Positions 35,433 to 47,300 of a stretch of DNA of 64,000 nucleotides are shown here, one piece after another (the stretch's first letter is position 1; every line of letters starts with the position of its first letter). The DNA is from Takifugu bimaculatus (taxonomy: Eukaryota > Chordata > Actinopteri > Tetraodontiformes > Tetraodontidae): positions 685,210 through 749,209 of the forward strand of contig CP034987.1 of NCBI GenBank assembly GCA_004026145.2, given 5' to 3'. Below the pieces are notes generated by a model. It had not been told where the DNA came from. It made no database searches and worked only from the letters and a program-made list of their open reading frames with translations. A program made the position numbers and the translations under genes.

Positions 35433-36660
35433 CCTTCTCTTGTTTATCCAGTAGTGAACTGCCAGTGCAAAGGATAGGTGGTGCTGGCATTGTCCACAAA
35501 ATTACTGAAAACTCTTTTGACATATAAATAGATATAAATAGAATACTTCTATTTATATCAAGTTTCAATCAATTTTGATAATTTTGATCAATTTTGGTCA
35601 CCTTTAGACAGAACCAGATTGTTTGGTCGGGCTTGCCTTCCTGGTAACGTATTGCATCACTTCCTGTCTTCTCAATCGTTCGTTGGTTGCATTGTGCATG
35701 GGGTGTTGTATTCACTTAATATTGAACACTTGGTGTGTTGTATTCATTTTAATTAAAATTTGAACACTTGGGACATTCTAGTCACCTGATAACAACAGTG
35801 AGAAACAACCCATATTAAACAAATACAGGGCTTCACCGATTATTAGCATTAGCATGACCCGTTTCACCTGGTGTCTTTGTCTGTTCAGCGTGTGAAATGT
35901 TTAGTTACTCGTCTGCCTCCTTTAGTGAAGGGAATAGGTCCAGAAAGTGTAGTTTATTTATGGCTATGGAGGCGAGACTTAGCGAGCTTGAGCCGCGGTT
36001 CCGCAGCTTGGAGTTAACTGGAGTTGCATCAGGTAGCCAGGAGAAGCTAGCTGCTGCGGAGCCGCCTAGCGTAGCTTCAGCTAGCGGTCGCAGGAAGCGT
36101 AGCCCAAAACAAAGGCCCACGGTGCACCACTAACCGTTTTTCCCCACTCGGCGACACACCCGCTGAGAAACCGACCCTGGTAATTGGCGACTCTGTTTTG
36201 CGCTACGTGAAGCCGACTCCAGCGACCATAGTCAAGTGTATTCCGGGGGCCAGAGCAAATTTACGGCTGCTGGCGAGATGTAAACGTAAATTTGGTAAAG
36301 TTATTATTCACATCGGAGCCAACGACACTTCGTCAGTCGGAGGTCACCAAAATAACCTTGGAGTCGGTGTGCAACTATGCAAAAATGATGTCGGACTCCG
36401 TAGCATTCTCTGGTCCCCTCCCCAATCTGGCCAGCGATGAGATGTTTAGCCGCATGTCGTCGCTTCGTCGCTGGCTGTCACAGTGGTGCCCCGAAAACCA
36501 GGTGGCCTTTATAGACAATTGGAGCACTTTTTGGGGAAAACCTGGTCTGATTAGGAGGGACGGTGTCCATCCCACACGGGATGGTGCCTCTCTCATTTCT
36601 AGTAATTTGGCTAATTTTATTAGACCCAAAGTGACCTGACAATCCAGGGTCCAGACCAGG

Positions 36661-37350
36661 ATGCAGAGTTGTAGTCTTACACACCTCTCTGCTGCTTCCA
36701 TAGAACCCTCATCCACCAACAATAATATATTTAACGCTATAGAGGTAGTCTCTGTTCCATGGTTAAAAGTTCACCAAGCACAGAGCGGGGGAGCGGTCAA
36801 TCACCATAATCTTATTAAAATTAATACTAAAGCACAAGTTGGAGAAACTAATATCACAATTAAGTGTGGACTGTTAAATATTAGGTCTCTATGGTGTAAA
36901 TCCTTGTTAGTACACGACCTGATAGTGGATCATCACATTGATTTATTTTGTCTTACTGAGACCTGGCTTCAGGAGGAGTATGTTAGCTTAAATGAATCTA
37001 CTCCTCCTACCCATCTTAATTATCATATTCCTCGTGTTACTGGTCGAGGAAGGGGAGTGGCAGCAATCTATCACTCCAAGTTATTAGTTAATACTAGACC
37101 AAAATGTGGCTCCAGTTCATTTGAAAGCCTGACTCTTGGCATCACCCATCTGAACTGGAACGCAGAAAAGCCACTTCTGTTTGTAGTTGTATATCAGCCC
37201 CCTGCAGGGCCACATTCAGAGTTCCTGTCTGAGTTCTCTGATTTCTTATCTGACTTGGTCCTTAGAACGGACAAAAACATTATCATTGGAGACTTTAATA
37301 TCCATGTAGACGTTGTAAATGACAGCTTTAGAAATGGCTTCATTTCATAA
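36661..37350 (+). pseudogene. L2 ORF2 endonuclease domain
   Basis: 229 open codons including LLNIRSLWCKSLLVHDLI, DLFCLTETWL, GVAAIYHSKLL, LLFVVVYQPPAGPHSEF and IIIGDFNIHVDVVNDSFRNG. This is the APE-type endonuclease that nicks the target for target-primed reverse transcription. It supplies the segment deleted from the minus copy at 25110-29165. Confidence 0.82.
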
Positions 37351-37634
37351 CTTGAGTCAGTTGGTTTCTTCCAGCAGATAAACCAACCAACTCATAACTT
37401 TAACCACACCCTAGATCTAGTTCTGACTTATGGTGTTGAGGTAGGTAGCTTTTGATACAGTTGATCACAGCATCCTGTTACAGAGACTGGAACATGTGAT
37501 TGGCATTAAAGGGACAGCACTAGACTGGTTTAGATCATATTTAGTTTGCTCATGTCCATGGTGTTCCCTCTTCATACAGAAGGGTTAGCCATGGAGTTCC
37601 TCAAGGTTCTGTACTCGGACCAATCCTCTTCACC

Positions 37635-38160
37635 TTGTACATGCTTCCCTTAGGGAACATTATTCGGCAGCATGGGATACATTTTCATTGTTATGCTGAT
37701 GACACTCAGCTTTATTTATCCATGAAACCAGAGGAGACAGAGAAGTTAGTGAAGCTTCAGACCTGTCTTAAAGACATAAAGTCCTGGATGTCTTCAAATT
37801 TCCTCCTCCTTAACTCAGGAAAAACCGAGGTCATGGTGTTTGATCCTGAACCTCTCAGGGATAGATTAGATCATATGATCACTCTAGATGGTATCTCATT
37901 AACATCTAGTCTCTCTGTGAGGAATCTAGGAGTAACTTTTGATCAAAATCTCTCCTTCAACTCACACATTAAATTAGTCTCTAGAAGTGCCTTTTTTCAC
38001 CTGAGGAACATCACAAAGCTTAAGAAACTATTGACGCAGCATGATGCTGAAAAGTTAATGCATGCTTTTGTTACTTCCAGGCTGGACTATTGTAATTCTT
38101 TATACAGAATTAGTAACAATAAGCTTTTCAAAGAGGTAGGTTTTAAGTCTGATCTTAACA
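37635..38160 (+). pseudogene. L2 ORF2 reverse transcriptase fragment
   Basis: Carries the catalytic YADDTQLYLS motif, MSSNFLLLNSGKTEVMVF (the LNxxKTE motif) and the C-terminal HLRNITKLKKLLTQHDAEK. It ends prematurely after LDYCNSL. Confidence 0.82.
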
Positions 38161-38458
38161 GTCCAACAGAAGGACTGGAACAACACTGCAATAACATAAT
38201 ACTGAGACATCCATTCATTCCGTTCATTCATTCATTCAGATCATTTATTTACATTTCTATAGTTTTATATTTTATATTTATATTCTATTTTTAATTTATT
38301 CTATTTTATTTCTTATTTTATTCTATTTTTATTATCTTATTATATTATCTTATTTTTAATATTTTAAACAGTGCTGTACGTTTCTTTGGGGAGATGCTAA
38401 TTTCCCTAATGGACACCCCCTAAAGGGATCAATAAAGTACTCTGATTCTGATTCTGAT
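38160..38458 (+). repeat. AT-rich tail with LINE-like poly(ATTCTG) end
   Basis: Runs of TTCATTCATTCA and TTTTATTTCTA are followed by AGGGATCAATAAAGTACTCTGATTCTGATTCTGA. This last resembles a LINE 3' terminus with a short tandem tail, different from the L2 tails nearby. Confidence 0.5.
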
Positions 38459-39285
38459 AAAAGTAGCGATGGAGTCAGCCTCCCGTACCTGGACAGGGAG
38501 CTGGTTCCATAGCAGGGGGGTCTGGTAGCTAAATGTCCGGCCCCCCATTCTACTCCTAGAAACTCTGGGAACCACAAGTAGACCAGCATTCTGACAGCGG
38601 AGCGGTCCTATTGGGCTGAGAAGGTATCACTAACTCCTCCAGGTAGGATGGCTAGGCCTCTGAGGACCTTGTAGGTCAAAAGAAGGGTTTTAAAATTTAT
38701 TCTAAATTTAACGGGCCGCCAATGAAGGGACGCCATTACAGGAGTTATGTGATCTCTTTTGTCAGTACCTGTCAGAACTGAACTGCAGAAATGCTGCAGA
38801 AATGCTGCTCACCTGGAGGCTTCTTAAAGAGTTGTTTGGACACCCTGATAATAAAGAATTACAATAGTCCAGCCTGGAAGTAACAAAAGCATGAATTAAC
38901 TTTTCAGCATCATGCCGCGTCAGTAGCTTCCTAATCTTTGTGATGTTCCTCAGGTGAAAAAAGGCACTTCTAGAGGCTAATTTAATGTGTGAGTTGAAGG
39001 AGAGATTTTGATCAAAAGTTACTCCTAGATTCCTCACAGAGAGACTAGATGTTAATGAGATACCATCTCGAGTGATCATATGATCTAATCTATCCCTGAG
39101 AGGTTCAGGACCAAACACCATGACCTCAGTTTTTCCTGGGTTAAGGAGGAGGAAATTTGAAGACATCCAGGACTTTATGTCTTTAAGACAGGTCTGGAGC
39201 TTCAATAACTTCTCTGTCTCCTCTGGTTTCATGGATAAATAAAGCTGAGTGTCATCAGCATAACAATGAAAATTTATTCATAGCT
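38459..39285 (-). mobile_element. L2-type LINE fragment, inverted to 37690-38150
   Basis: On -: SMKPEETEKLLKLQTCLKDI, SSNFLLLNPGKTEVMVFGPE, LGVTFDQNLSFNSHIKLASR and LRNITKIRKLLTRHDAEKL, followed by degraded C-terminal coding down to GRLTPSLLL. It is nearly the reverse complement of the plus copy ending at 38160, so the two reverse transcriptase segments form a hairpin-capable pair. Confidence 0.8.
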
Positions 39286-39289
39286 GCAT

Positions 39290-39650
39290 ACTGACCTCCG
39301 ACCCCGCTGACCCACTCAACCGGCAGCTTATTCAATTCAATTCATTTCAATTCAATATAATGTATTTTTGTATGTATTTCTATGCTATATGCTTTTCCTC
39401 TCCTCTCCTCTCCTACCTATTCTATCCTCTACCTGTCCTCCCCCTTCTCCTCTCTCTCTACCCAGCCGGCCATCAGCAGGAGGGTCCCCCTACATGAGCC
39501 TGGTCCTGCTCAAGGTTTCTTCCTGTTAAAGGGGAGTTTTTCCTTGCCACTGTTGCTTGTCTGGGGTTAGGCCCTGGGATTCTGGAAAGCCCCTTGAAAC
39601 AATTTTGATTGTAAAAGATGCTATATAAATAAAGATTGATTGATTGATTG
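39290..39650 (+). repeat. L2-tail repeat
   Basis: Same tail family as at 30533-31727: CTCTCC pentamers, CTACCTATTCTATCCTCTACC, CCAGCCGGCCATCAGCAGG, TTGCTTGTCTGGGGTTAGG and CTATATAAATAAAGATTGAT. It ends in a GATT repeat. Confidence 0.8.
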
Positions 39651-40128
39651 GTTTGAGGTAGAAGTTAAGGGAAAATTATATCCATAAGTTAAGGGGAAAT
39701 GAACCCCATCATGCATCGAAGATAACTGTTTCTCCACTGAACGTCTATTTTGTTTTTGAGCCTCCTGTTGAAAACATTTTACACATTAATTTTGTCTCAG
39801 ACCCAATGTTATATTTGTGAAAAGGAAAAAAAGGAACATTTTTCTGCCATTTTCTGCATATGTGCCAGTTTGGACCAGGTCCAAATCCAAAACCACTGTA
39901 CTGAGACTACTCAGATCTGGTTAGGGTTAGATCACCGAGAGGCCAAGCATTCATTAAAACACAGTTTCAGATTTGTGAAATTTGTATTCTCTTTGTGAAA
40001 ATGCAAAAAAGACTTTTCACATACATCCCATTTTGTACCAGGTTTACCACAGTTCACTGCCTTTTTTCCACAAATATCCCACATTGGCCCAAATCCACAT
40101 CATCTCTTTTCACTCAAATCTTGACTAG
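39651..40128. other. Intergenic, nothing recognised
   Basis: AT-rich sequence between two repeats; possibly an old unclassified repeat. No coding pattern. Confidence 0.4.
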
Positions 40129-40607
40129 TGTTGTGAATCTTCTCCTGGTGGTTGCCGAGATGTGTTGATGAGGAAGGAAACTTCGCAGACACCGACTTGG
40201 TTATCAAAGATGTTTATTGGAGAGAACAGTCAGGCATCAATCGGACGCTGCAGCATGCCCGAGGGAGGTTTCGCGGTCCCGATGGTGAAGAACTCCGGGG
40301 AGTCTACCTCGATACCTCCTTCTTATAGAGTCCAGTAAACACATTCTTTTCTGATGACCTCACGCTATACCGTATGGTCAACTCAATGGTGTGTTGTTCA
40401 GTTATGACCAAAAAAGGGAATAGTGTAGATGCTTCATGATATACATCCTCCTAGTGAGAGCCACCAGGGGCCCACAGGTTCCTGTAGAAGGAAGAAGGAC
40501 ACCGGACACACATGTGGAGGATGTCCTGATATTGTGCTTAGGTTGGCAGTTAAACACATTACGGCCTTACAAACATAAAGCCTGCATAGAACGGGTCAGA
40601 TACTACA
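40129..40607 (-). mobile_element. Solo gypsy-like LTR with CTAG duplication
   Basis: Reads TGTTGTGAATC ... GATACTACA on +, the reverse orientation of the LTR at 13885-14388. CTAG lies on both sides (40125-40128 and 40608-40611), a 4-bp target duplication like that of gypsy B. No internal sequence remains, so it probably arose by LTR-LTR recombination. Confidence 0.87.
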
Positions 40608-42251
40608 CTAGATTACAAGAAAATCGAATATTACTATTATCACTCTATATAATTAATACTAAAAAATTAAAAGAATACATTAACATAGTGGAACATAGTT
40701 CGCAGAGTGCTACTTAATGAGAGTGCAATATGTCCACTAACACAGAGCCTGTCTCAGTTTTTATCTTTATTTTTTGATGGACACAAAGAGGTCTTCGTTC
40801 TCACTTCAAAACAAAGCCAGTGTAGCCATCTGGCTACATTCAACCTCTTTATGAGCTTTCCCCACAGTCAGTTTTTACTAATGCTTTTAAAGCATTTAAT
40901 GTTGCCTATGATAGAATAATAATTCATGTATTAGTGTGTCATTAGTTATCACACTTATTATTGTGGTTTTTCAGATCCAGGCCCTCAGCCTTGGGGACTT
41001 TCCAAAGTCTACAGTCTTCTGCCTGGGGACTTTCCACATGCATAAGCAGGCACATCCTCCTGATGTAGACAGATACGTAAATCATGTATTACAGATGCAT
41101 ACGGATACATAAATCACACACAACTGAATACATATATGATGTACTTTAAGCTGAGGAAAAAAATACACTACAATGGACAATGGTCAAACTTTCCTCATGC
41201 TCTCTTATTGTGACTCCAAGCAATGCTTTGTCACTGAGAGGCTAAGTAAGGGAGTATTGCACCATCAACTCGTGTTTGGAAACAAGAGACCTTTTCTGTA
41301 GCATGTTGAACAGTCTTATTTGTTTGATTAAGGAAGGTGAGGCAAGGCAAGGCAAGGCATCCAGATAACTTATGAAATAAGTCAGCAAAAAATACATCCT
41401 TTCTATCAATCAGTCAATCTTTATTTATATAGCGTCTGTTACAATCAAAATTGTTTCTAGGCACTTTACAGAATACCAGGGTCTGACCCCAAACAAGCAA
41501 CAGTGGCAAGGAAAAACTCCCCTTTAACAGGAAGAAACCTTGAGCAGGACCAGGCTCATATAGGGGGACCCTCCTGCTGATGGCCGGCTGGGTAGAGAGA
41601 GAGGAGAAGGAGGGGGACAGGTACTCACCCCTCTCCCACATTAGCCCAGTAAACAGATGAATTTATTAACTTCCTTCTCCCAAACCACCTGCCAGACCAC
41701 ACCCCCGTGACATGTGATACCCACACCACACCCACCTCATGACACAATATATTTGCTATTATGGCTCCCACATCTCTACTGGGTCTGACTTTCTGATGTT
41801 GAAAGCATTAAAATTTTTCTCAAATGCAAAAAGCTTACCAGATGTGAATGGTGGTGTGTTCTGCTATTAACCTAAATCATTAATATTCATTAATATTCAA
41901 ATTTAAAATGAAGATACAGTTCACAACTGCTCGTTGCGCTTAAAATGTTATGTATAAAAAAATGCATGTATATTTTAAACCCTCAATTATGTTAAACCAG
42001 ATGTGATTACACCTTATTAAGAAAATGAGATTTAGAAGCAGACAGCTAATTCCAAACTCTCCTACCAAGGCCAATGTCTTCTAACTGGAAGTCTTGTCAT
42101 TGTTGTTTCTAATGATTTTTATTAAAGCTGAATTAAGGCAAGCATCTACATGTCAACTGCATTTCTTATTTTCATATGATATTACAGAAGAAAATAATTG
42201 AAGAGGTACTTCATTTCATTAAAACAATGACATATCTCAAAACAAGAGACT
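40608..42251. other. Intergenic with one L2-tail repeat
   Basis: Apart from the repeat at 41405-41630 this is AT-rich sequence without a recognised gene. A short AAGGC run lies near 41343. Confidence 0.45.
41405..41630 (-). repeat. L2-tail repeat
   Basis: Starts ATCAATCTTTATTTATATAG and contains CAAACAAGCAACAGTGGCAA, AAGAAACCTTGAGCAGG and CTCCTGCTGATGGCCGGC. Same family as at 30533, 31500, 39290 and 46403; the pentamer tract here is short. Confidence 0.82.
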
Positions 42252-42648
42252 TGTTGGGGTCCAGGGTTCTGGGTTGTGTGTCTGGTTTTTCCTGCAGGGG
42301 ACGTGGAGGAGCCGATATTTGCAACAGCTGGCGCTGTCGGCAATCTCCATCAGGCCACCTATTTTAAGAAGGGAGCGCCTGTCTGCCAGTGTCGGAGAGT
42401 TTTGGTGTCTTCCCTGCTCGTTCGAGGTCTCCACGCCGTCCTGCTGGACTAGAGAACGCCCAGAACCCGACTTCCGTGTTGGCTCTGCGCTGGAGCTCTC
42501 TGTGCGCCCCGGAAGATTGGACGAGTGCTTCCCTGCGGTCCAGGAGGACTGCCAGTTTGATTTGTTTTGTTAAATAAAGACTAGTTTTTGGACTTTTTAT
42601 CACTGCGTTTTGCCTGCTTTCGGGTCCTGTAAAACCCAAACCCTAACA
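42252..42648 (+). mobile_element. Solo gypsy LTR with AGACT duplication
   Basis: Starts TGTTGGGGTCCAGGG and ends AACCCTAACA. Flanked by AGACT on both sides (42247-42251 and 42649-42653), a perfect 5-bp target duplication. It holds AATAAA near 42573 and GC-rich promoter-like sequence. Same family as 49526-49980 and related to gypsy A's LTR. It ends about 200 bases before a candidate vamp1 first exon. Confidence 0.9.
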
Positions 42649-42842
42649 AGACTTTCCAAAATAACTGCTATGTTAGTATGAGGTTTTAATATATAATATC
42701 GTCTTCTCGAAAGATGGTGCATGACATTTTTGTTCCCATTGTTGTTTCCAATTATCTCTCCGTTTCTCTTGCTCTCTCTCACTGTCTATCTTGCTCCCCC
42801 CTCTCTCCATTGCCCTCTATCTCCCTTGCTATCATTCTCTCA

Positions 42843-42871
42843 GATTATCTACATCATCCTGCTGATGAGAT
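42843..42871 (+). other. vamp1: Candidate vamp1 first exon (ends within the start codon)
   Basis: A consensus donor AT|GTGAGT at 42871/42872 follows a short segment. Exon 2 opens with G followed by codons SASECADTP, so a first exon ending in AT would create ATG and the product MSASE, resembling the MSA start of VAMP1/2. CT-rich sequence precedes it. Other upstream exons are possible and I cannot test transcription. An out-of-frame ATG lies just before at 42864. Confidence 0.33.
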
Positions 42872-43199
42872 GTGAGTACTCTGACAAATTGTATTCATTT
42901 TTATTCAAAACCCAAATAACGGTGTATATTTACAATTATAATTTAAAGATTGCCTTTAGAAAGTCCAGTTGCACTGTTTTGTTTTTAAAATAAATAAATA
43001 TGAAATATAATTTTTCATGAATTAAATATGAAATGCAAATTATGCTGTTTCATGTATTTTTCCTGTGAAAACAGGTGATTATTTTTATTGCGTGAGTGCT
43101 GAGTTCCATTAGAGCGCAACTGTTTAAATCTGTCTCATTTGGAGTTATGCATTATTACATAACCTTGTGTGAGCTCAGATTTTAATATGTGGTCGTAAC

Positions 43200-43332
<133 letters not shown>

Positions 43333-43879
43333 CTGCTGTGTTATAGGATTCTAATGATATATACTTTTTAAAAGGCATCTGTTACAAATTTCTGACTTTC
43401 AGTAGTAGTAATATGTTTGTCTGTGTAGCATGCCAGCCCAGGTCTCAAATAAGGAAGAAAAAGGATTTAAATGTTTTCAACTCGCTCTAATAAAATCTTA
43501 ATTGTGACTTCACCTCACAGTGCTCAGTCCTAACAACATGGCTGCAGATAATCCGATGTCTGTGTTAACAGGCAACCCTCCCTTAACATCCTGTTGTTTA
43601 GATATGTGAATATTGAATGTTGTTTCTCTTATGAATTTGTATATCCAAAAAAACAATCAAATGATATTCAGTGTGGTGTTGATGTGTTTGGTTTTAATAC
43701 TGAATTAAGAAATAAATTGTTATGCAAATTGTTTTTAAATATTGAATTCCACTGAATGTAGAGTGTGTCAACACAAACTGTGTTTTCACAGTGGTTTGTC
43801 AAGTTTAGTTGTACAGCATTAATTGCACTACAAGATAATTACAAGTCTGCAATAATTGAGGTACGTCCATCTGTCATCA

Positions 43880-44240
43880 ATTTGTGGAGACTTTATTCCC
43901 CTTGTGTCTCCTGGGGCTGCATCAGGGGTCTCCTCGCTGGACATCTCACGATGCATCCTAGCAAAGTTCCAGAAACACCCTAACTCAGCTCTATTCTGTG
44001 CACCTCTGATATCCGAGCACCCAGCCCTTCACCAAGGCTGAACCTCTGTAGGAAACTCATTTTACCTGTTTGTATCAGTGATTTTATTCTTTTGGTCACC
44101 ACCCACAGCATATGGCCAAAGGTGGAGGTCAGGTTGACCAATAAAACTCTCATTATCAATGCACATACTGCGTCAGTCTATCATCAATTATCCTCTGCTT
44201 ACTTGAGTAAGACCCCAAGATACTTGAACTTGAATTTTCC
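43880..44240 (-). mobile_element. LINE ORF2 C-terminal fragment, same family as 47042
   Basis: On -: FKYLGVLL, then VNLTSTFGHMLWVVTKRIKS and KMSFLQRF, matching the FxYLGVLF ... YGHELWVVTERTRSR ... MSFLRRVA region of an abundant fish LINE. Stops interrupt it. Confidence 0.62.
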
Positions 44241-44342
44241 AAGTTAGGGTTTAGTTTCCCTCTTACCTGTAGTGGGCAACCTGCCCTTTACTGAATAAAG
44301 GCATTTTAATTTTTTTTTTTTAATTGTGTCCTCATGTTGCAG

Positions 44343-47300
44343 GTCAGCTTCAGAGTGTGCAGATACTCCAGGAGCCTCAGAGGGAGATGGGGGCCGGCCT
44401 GCCCCAAACCTTACCAGCAACAGGCGTCTGCAGCAGACACAGGCGCAGGTGGATGAGGTGTGGAAAAGAGTTTTACTTTTCAACAACACATTTTAGAAAA
44501 CAAAAACATAATTTCATTTGTTTTGAGGCTAAAAGGTTTCAGATAAAGCTCTTTGACTTTTAAGCAGATGAACAGTGGTTTGTCCTTCAGGTGGTGGACA
44601 TTATGCGTGTAAATGTTGACAAAGTCTTGGAGAGAGACCAGAAGTTGTCAGAACTGGACGACAGAGCTGATGCCCTGCAGGCCGGAGCTTCACAGTTTGA
44701 AAGTAGTGCTGCCAAACTAAAAAACAAGTACTGGTGGAAAAACTGCAAGGTAGGCATGTTGGGTTTGCAACCTTGAACTGGTTACAAACTTTAAACCCTC
44801 CACCACAGCAGAAAAAAACAGAAACATTTGGAACTTTACTATAAATGATTTTATATTGTGAGCAAGTACATTGTTGGTAAAGGCAGATGAAGTACATACA
44901 ACCAGTATTCATCTGAAATGCAGCCAGAGAAAATCCCAAGCAGGATTACTGTCAGAGATTAAGGACCCAGATGTGATGTATGATGTAACCCCACGTGTCT
45001 ACCAAGCACTCACACATTCTGCATGTTCTGTCTGTGCATTCTGCAAGACAGGACAACTACAAAACCACACTATGGTTTGTTTGGACTAAATAATAACTCC
45101 ATGTCAAAGTAATTGGATTTTTTCACCATTGTTACTAGTCTCTCATGTTTTCCTTCACAATTCAGGAGGAATTTCTGAATCAACAACTGACAAAACTGTT
45201 TTCTTGTTTATTTGTGTTTTGTTTGGTTTTAAAGCTTACAATCGATTCTCTAGCATGTGCTCTCTCCTCACTTCTCTCACCTGTCCATGTTCCTATTAAT
45301 CTTCTTCACTACCCTCCCCCCAAACAAGCATGAGGCAAGCACATGTAATTCACCCCTGTCCTTGTGGATTTATTTCTATCAGAAACACATTTAGGAACAA
45401 GGCAGAAATGGCGGGGTAAATACAGAAATACAGCGGGGGTAGTAAATAATCAGTCAAATTAAACTGTATAATGTAAAAGTATATATCTAACTGGAATTGC
45501 AGGAACTCATTGTTTTAATAGATTATACAGCAGGCATGCTATTACAATTTGACTGTTATGATTTTATAGGATATATAAATTAGATTTAAGATACAGATCC
45601 TAAATTTCTTATTGCTTTTACACCGTATTAATCTGAATGTCTGAACAGGTCATAAAGTGGTGATTTTAATGTCTCTTTTATTAGTTTGCTGAATTAAAAT
45701 TTGTTTGACTAGGGGACAGTTTTCAGCTGCAGTAATGCAACTTTGTCTACAGTGGTTATATTTAAAGCTGTTCTCGCTTAAACCAGGAAATAAAGGAAAA
45801 GCTGAAATAATAAACGTCCCTCAAAGTTGTAATTTCCACAAAATGTTTTTTGTTTTTAAAAAAAACTTGCATTTCTTTTTTTGATTATTATCTTTTTATT
45901 GATTATTGTTTCTCTTCCAGATGATGATAATGATGGGGGTTATAGGTGTTATATGTGTTGGAGTCATTTTCTGTAAGTAATCAAATACAATTTCCTCTTG
46001 TTTTCATGAATAAACATCAGTTAAATCTGTGCTGCTTATTAAAATTATACTTCCATCCCAGAGTTGTTTGTAAAGCAGCGTATGTTAAAAAAAAACAGCA
46101 ACATTCGTCACATTTAACTTCAAACCATGTTCAAATCAAGAGGGTATGATTTTCACTTTTTAGGATATTATATTTGCAACAAAATTTGCAAAATTGAAAG
46201 TACTGTATATTATAAGGTTAAATGGAAATATAGAGTAAAAATCAAGGTTAAATCTAAATACTAAATTTATATATTAAATTGAAATTAAAATATCAATTCC
46301 AAATCTAAATGTTAAATCTAAATCTACCGTAAATTTCAAATCTAATTCTTGGGTGGTATTAAATATTTAGCTAAGATCCAAATTTGCACAGCTGGTAACG
46401 GGAAGTCAAATCAAATCAATCAAATCAATCTTTATTTATATAGCGTCTTTTACAATCAAAATTGTTTCAAGTCGCTTTCCAGAATCCCAGGGCCTAACCC
46501 CAGACAAGCAGCAGTGGCAAGGAAAAACTCCCGTTTAACAGGAAGAAACCTTGAGCAGGACCAGGCTCATGTAGGGGGACCCTCCTGCTGATGGCCGGCT
46601 GGGTAAAGAGAGAGGAGAAGGGGGAGGACAGGTAGAGGATAGAATAGGTAGGAGAGGAGAGAGGTAGAGGAGAGGAGAGGAGAGGAGAGGAGAGGAGAGG
46701 AGAGGAGAGGAGAGGAGAGGAGAGGAGAGGAGAGGAGAGGCATAGAGCATAAAAATACATACAAAAATACATTATATTGAATTAAATTGAATTGAATAAG
46801 CTGCTGGTTAAGTGGGTCAGCGGGGTCGGAGGTCAGTATACAGCTCTGAAGGCGGCGATACCTGTAAATGGATACAGAAGTGGGGGGGGGGGGGGGAGCA
46901 GAAAAACTACACAGGAAATAGCATTACTAGTCTACTTGATGAGGAGGAGGAGAGGAGAGGAGAGGAGGGAAGAGGAAACCATGACCCAGTGGGGTGACAG
47001 AGGCCTGTCAGGTGAGGAAGCAGGACCTGGGGACAGGCTCTCCTATCTCCGGGGCTGAAGTTGCCGAGGTAGTCAAAAAACTAAAAACTAGTCAAAAAAG
47101 CAGATCTCATCCACCCGGAGTTCCTTAAGGCTCTGGATGTTGTAAGGCTGTCGTGGTTGACACGACTCTGCAACATCATGTGGACATCGGGGGTGGTGCC
47201 GCTGGATTGGCAGACCGGGGTGGTAGTCCCTCTTTTTAAGAAGGGGGACCGGGGTGTGTGTTCCAACTATAGGGGGATCACACTCCTCAGCCTCCCTGGT

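Larger units (their letters stand above)
35650..38160 (+). mobile_element. L2-type LINE (plus copy), internally deleted
   Basis: In order: 5' region inverted to 28970-29165; ORF1 (35897-36640) with CEMFSYSSASFSEGN, GDSVLRYVKP and RRDGVHPT; ORF2 endonuclease (36661-37350) with CGLLNIRSLW, FCLTETWL and IIIGDFNIHVD; a gap; then reverse transcriptase pieces with FDTVDHSILLQRLEHVIG (37450-37540) and YADDTQLYLSMKP with VRNLGVTFDQNLSFNSHIK (37635-38100). It ends by jumping to the 3'-tail residues FKEVGFKSDL. Frameshifts and deletions make it inactive. Confidence 0.82.

Noticed and set aside
42878..42993. Short ORF after the vamp1 exon 1 donor
   Set aside because: No similarity or splice support; a chance frame in AT-rich intron.
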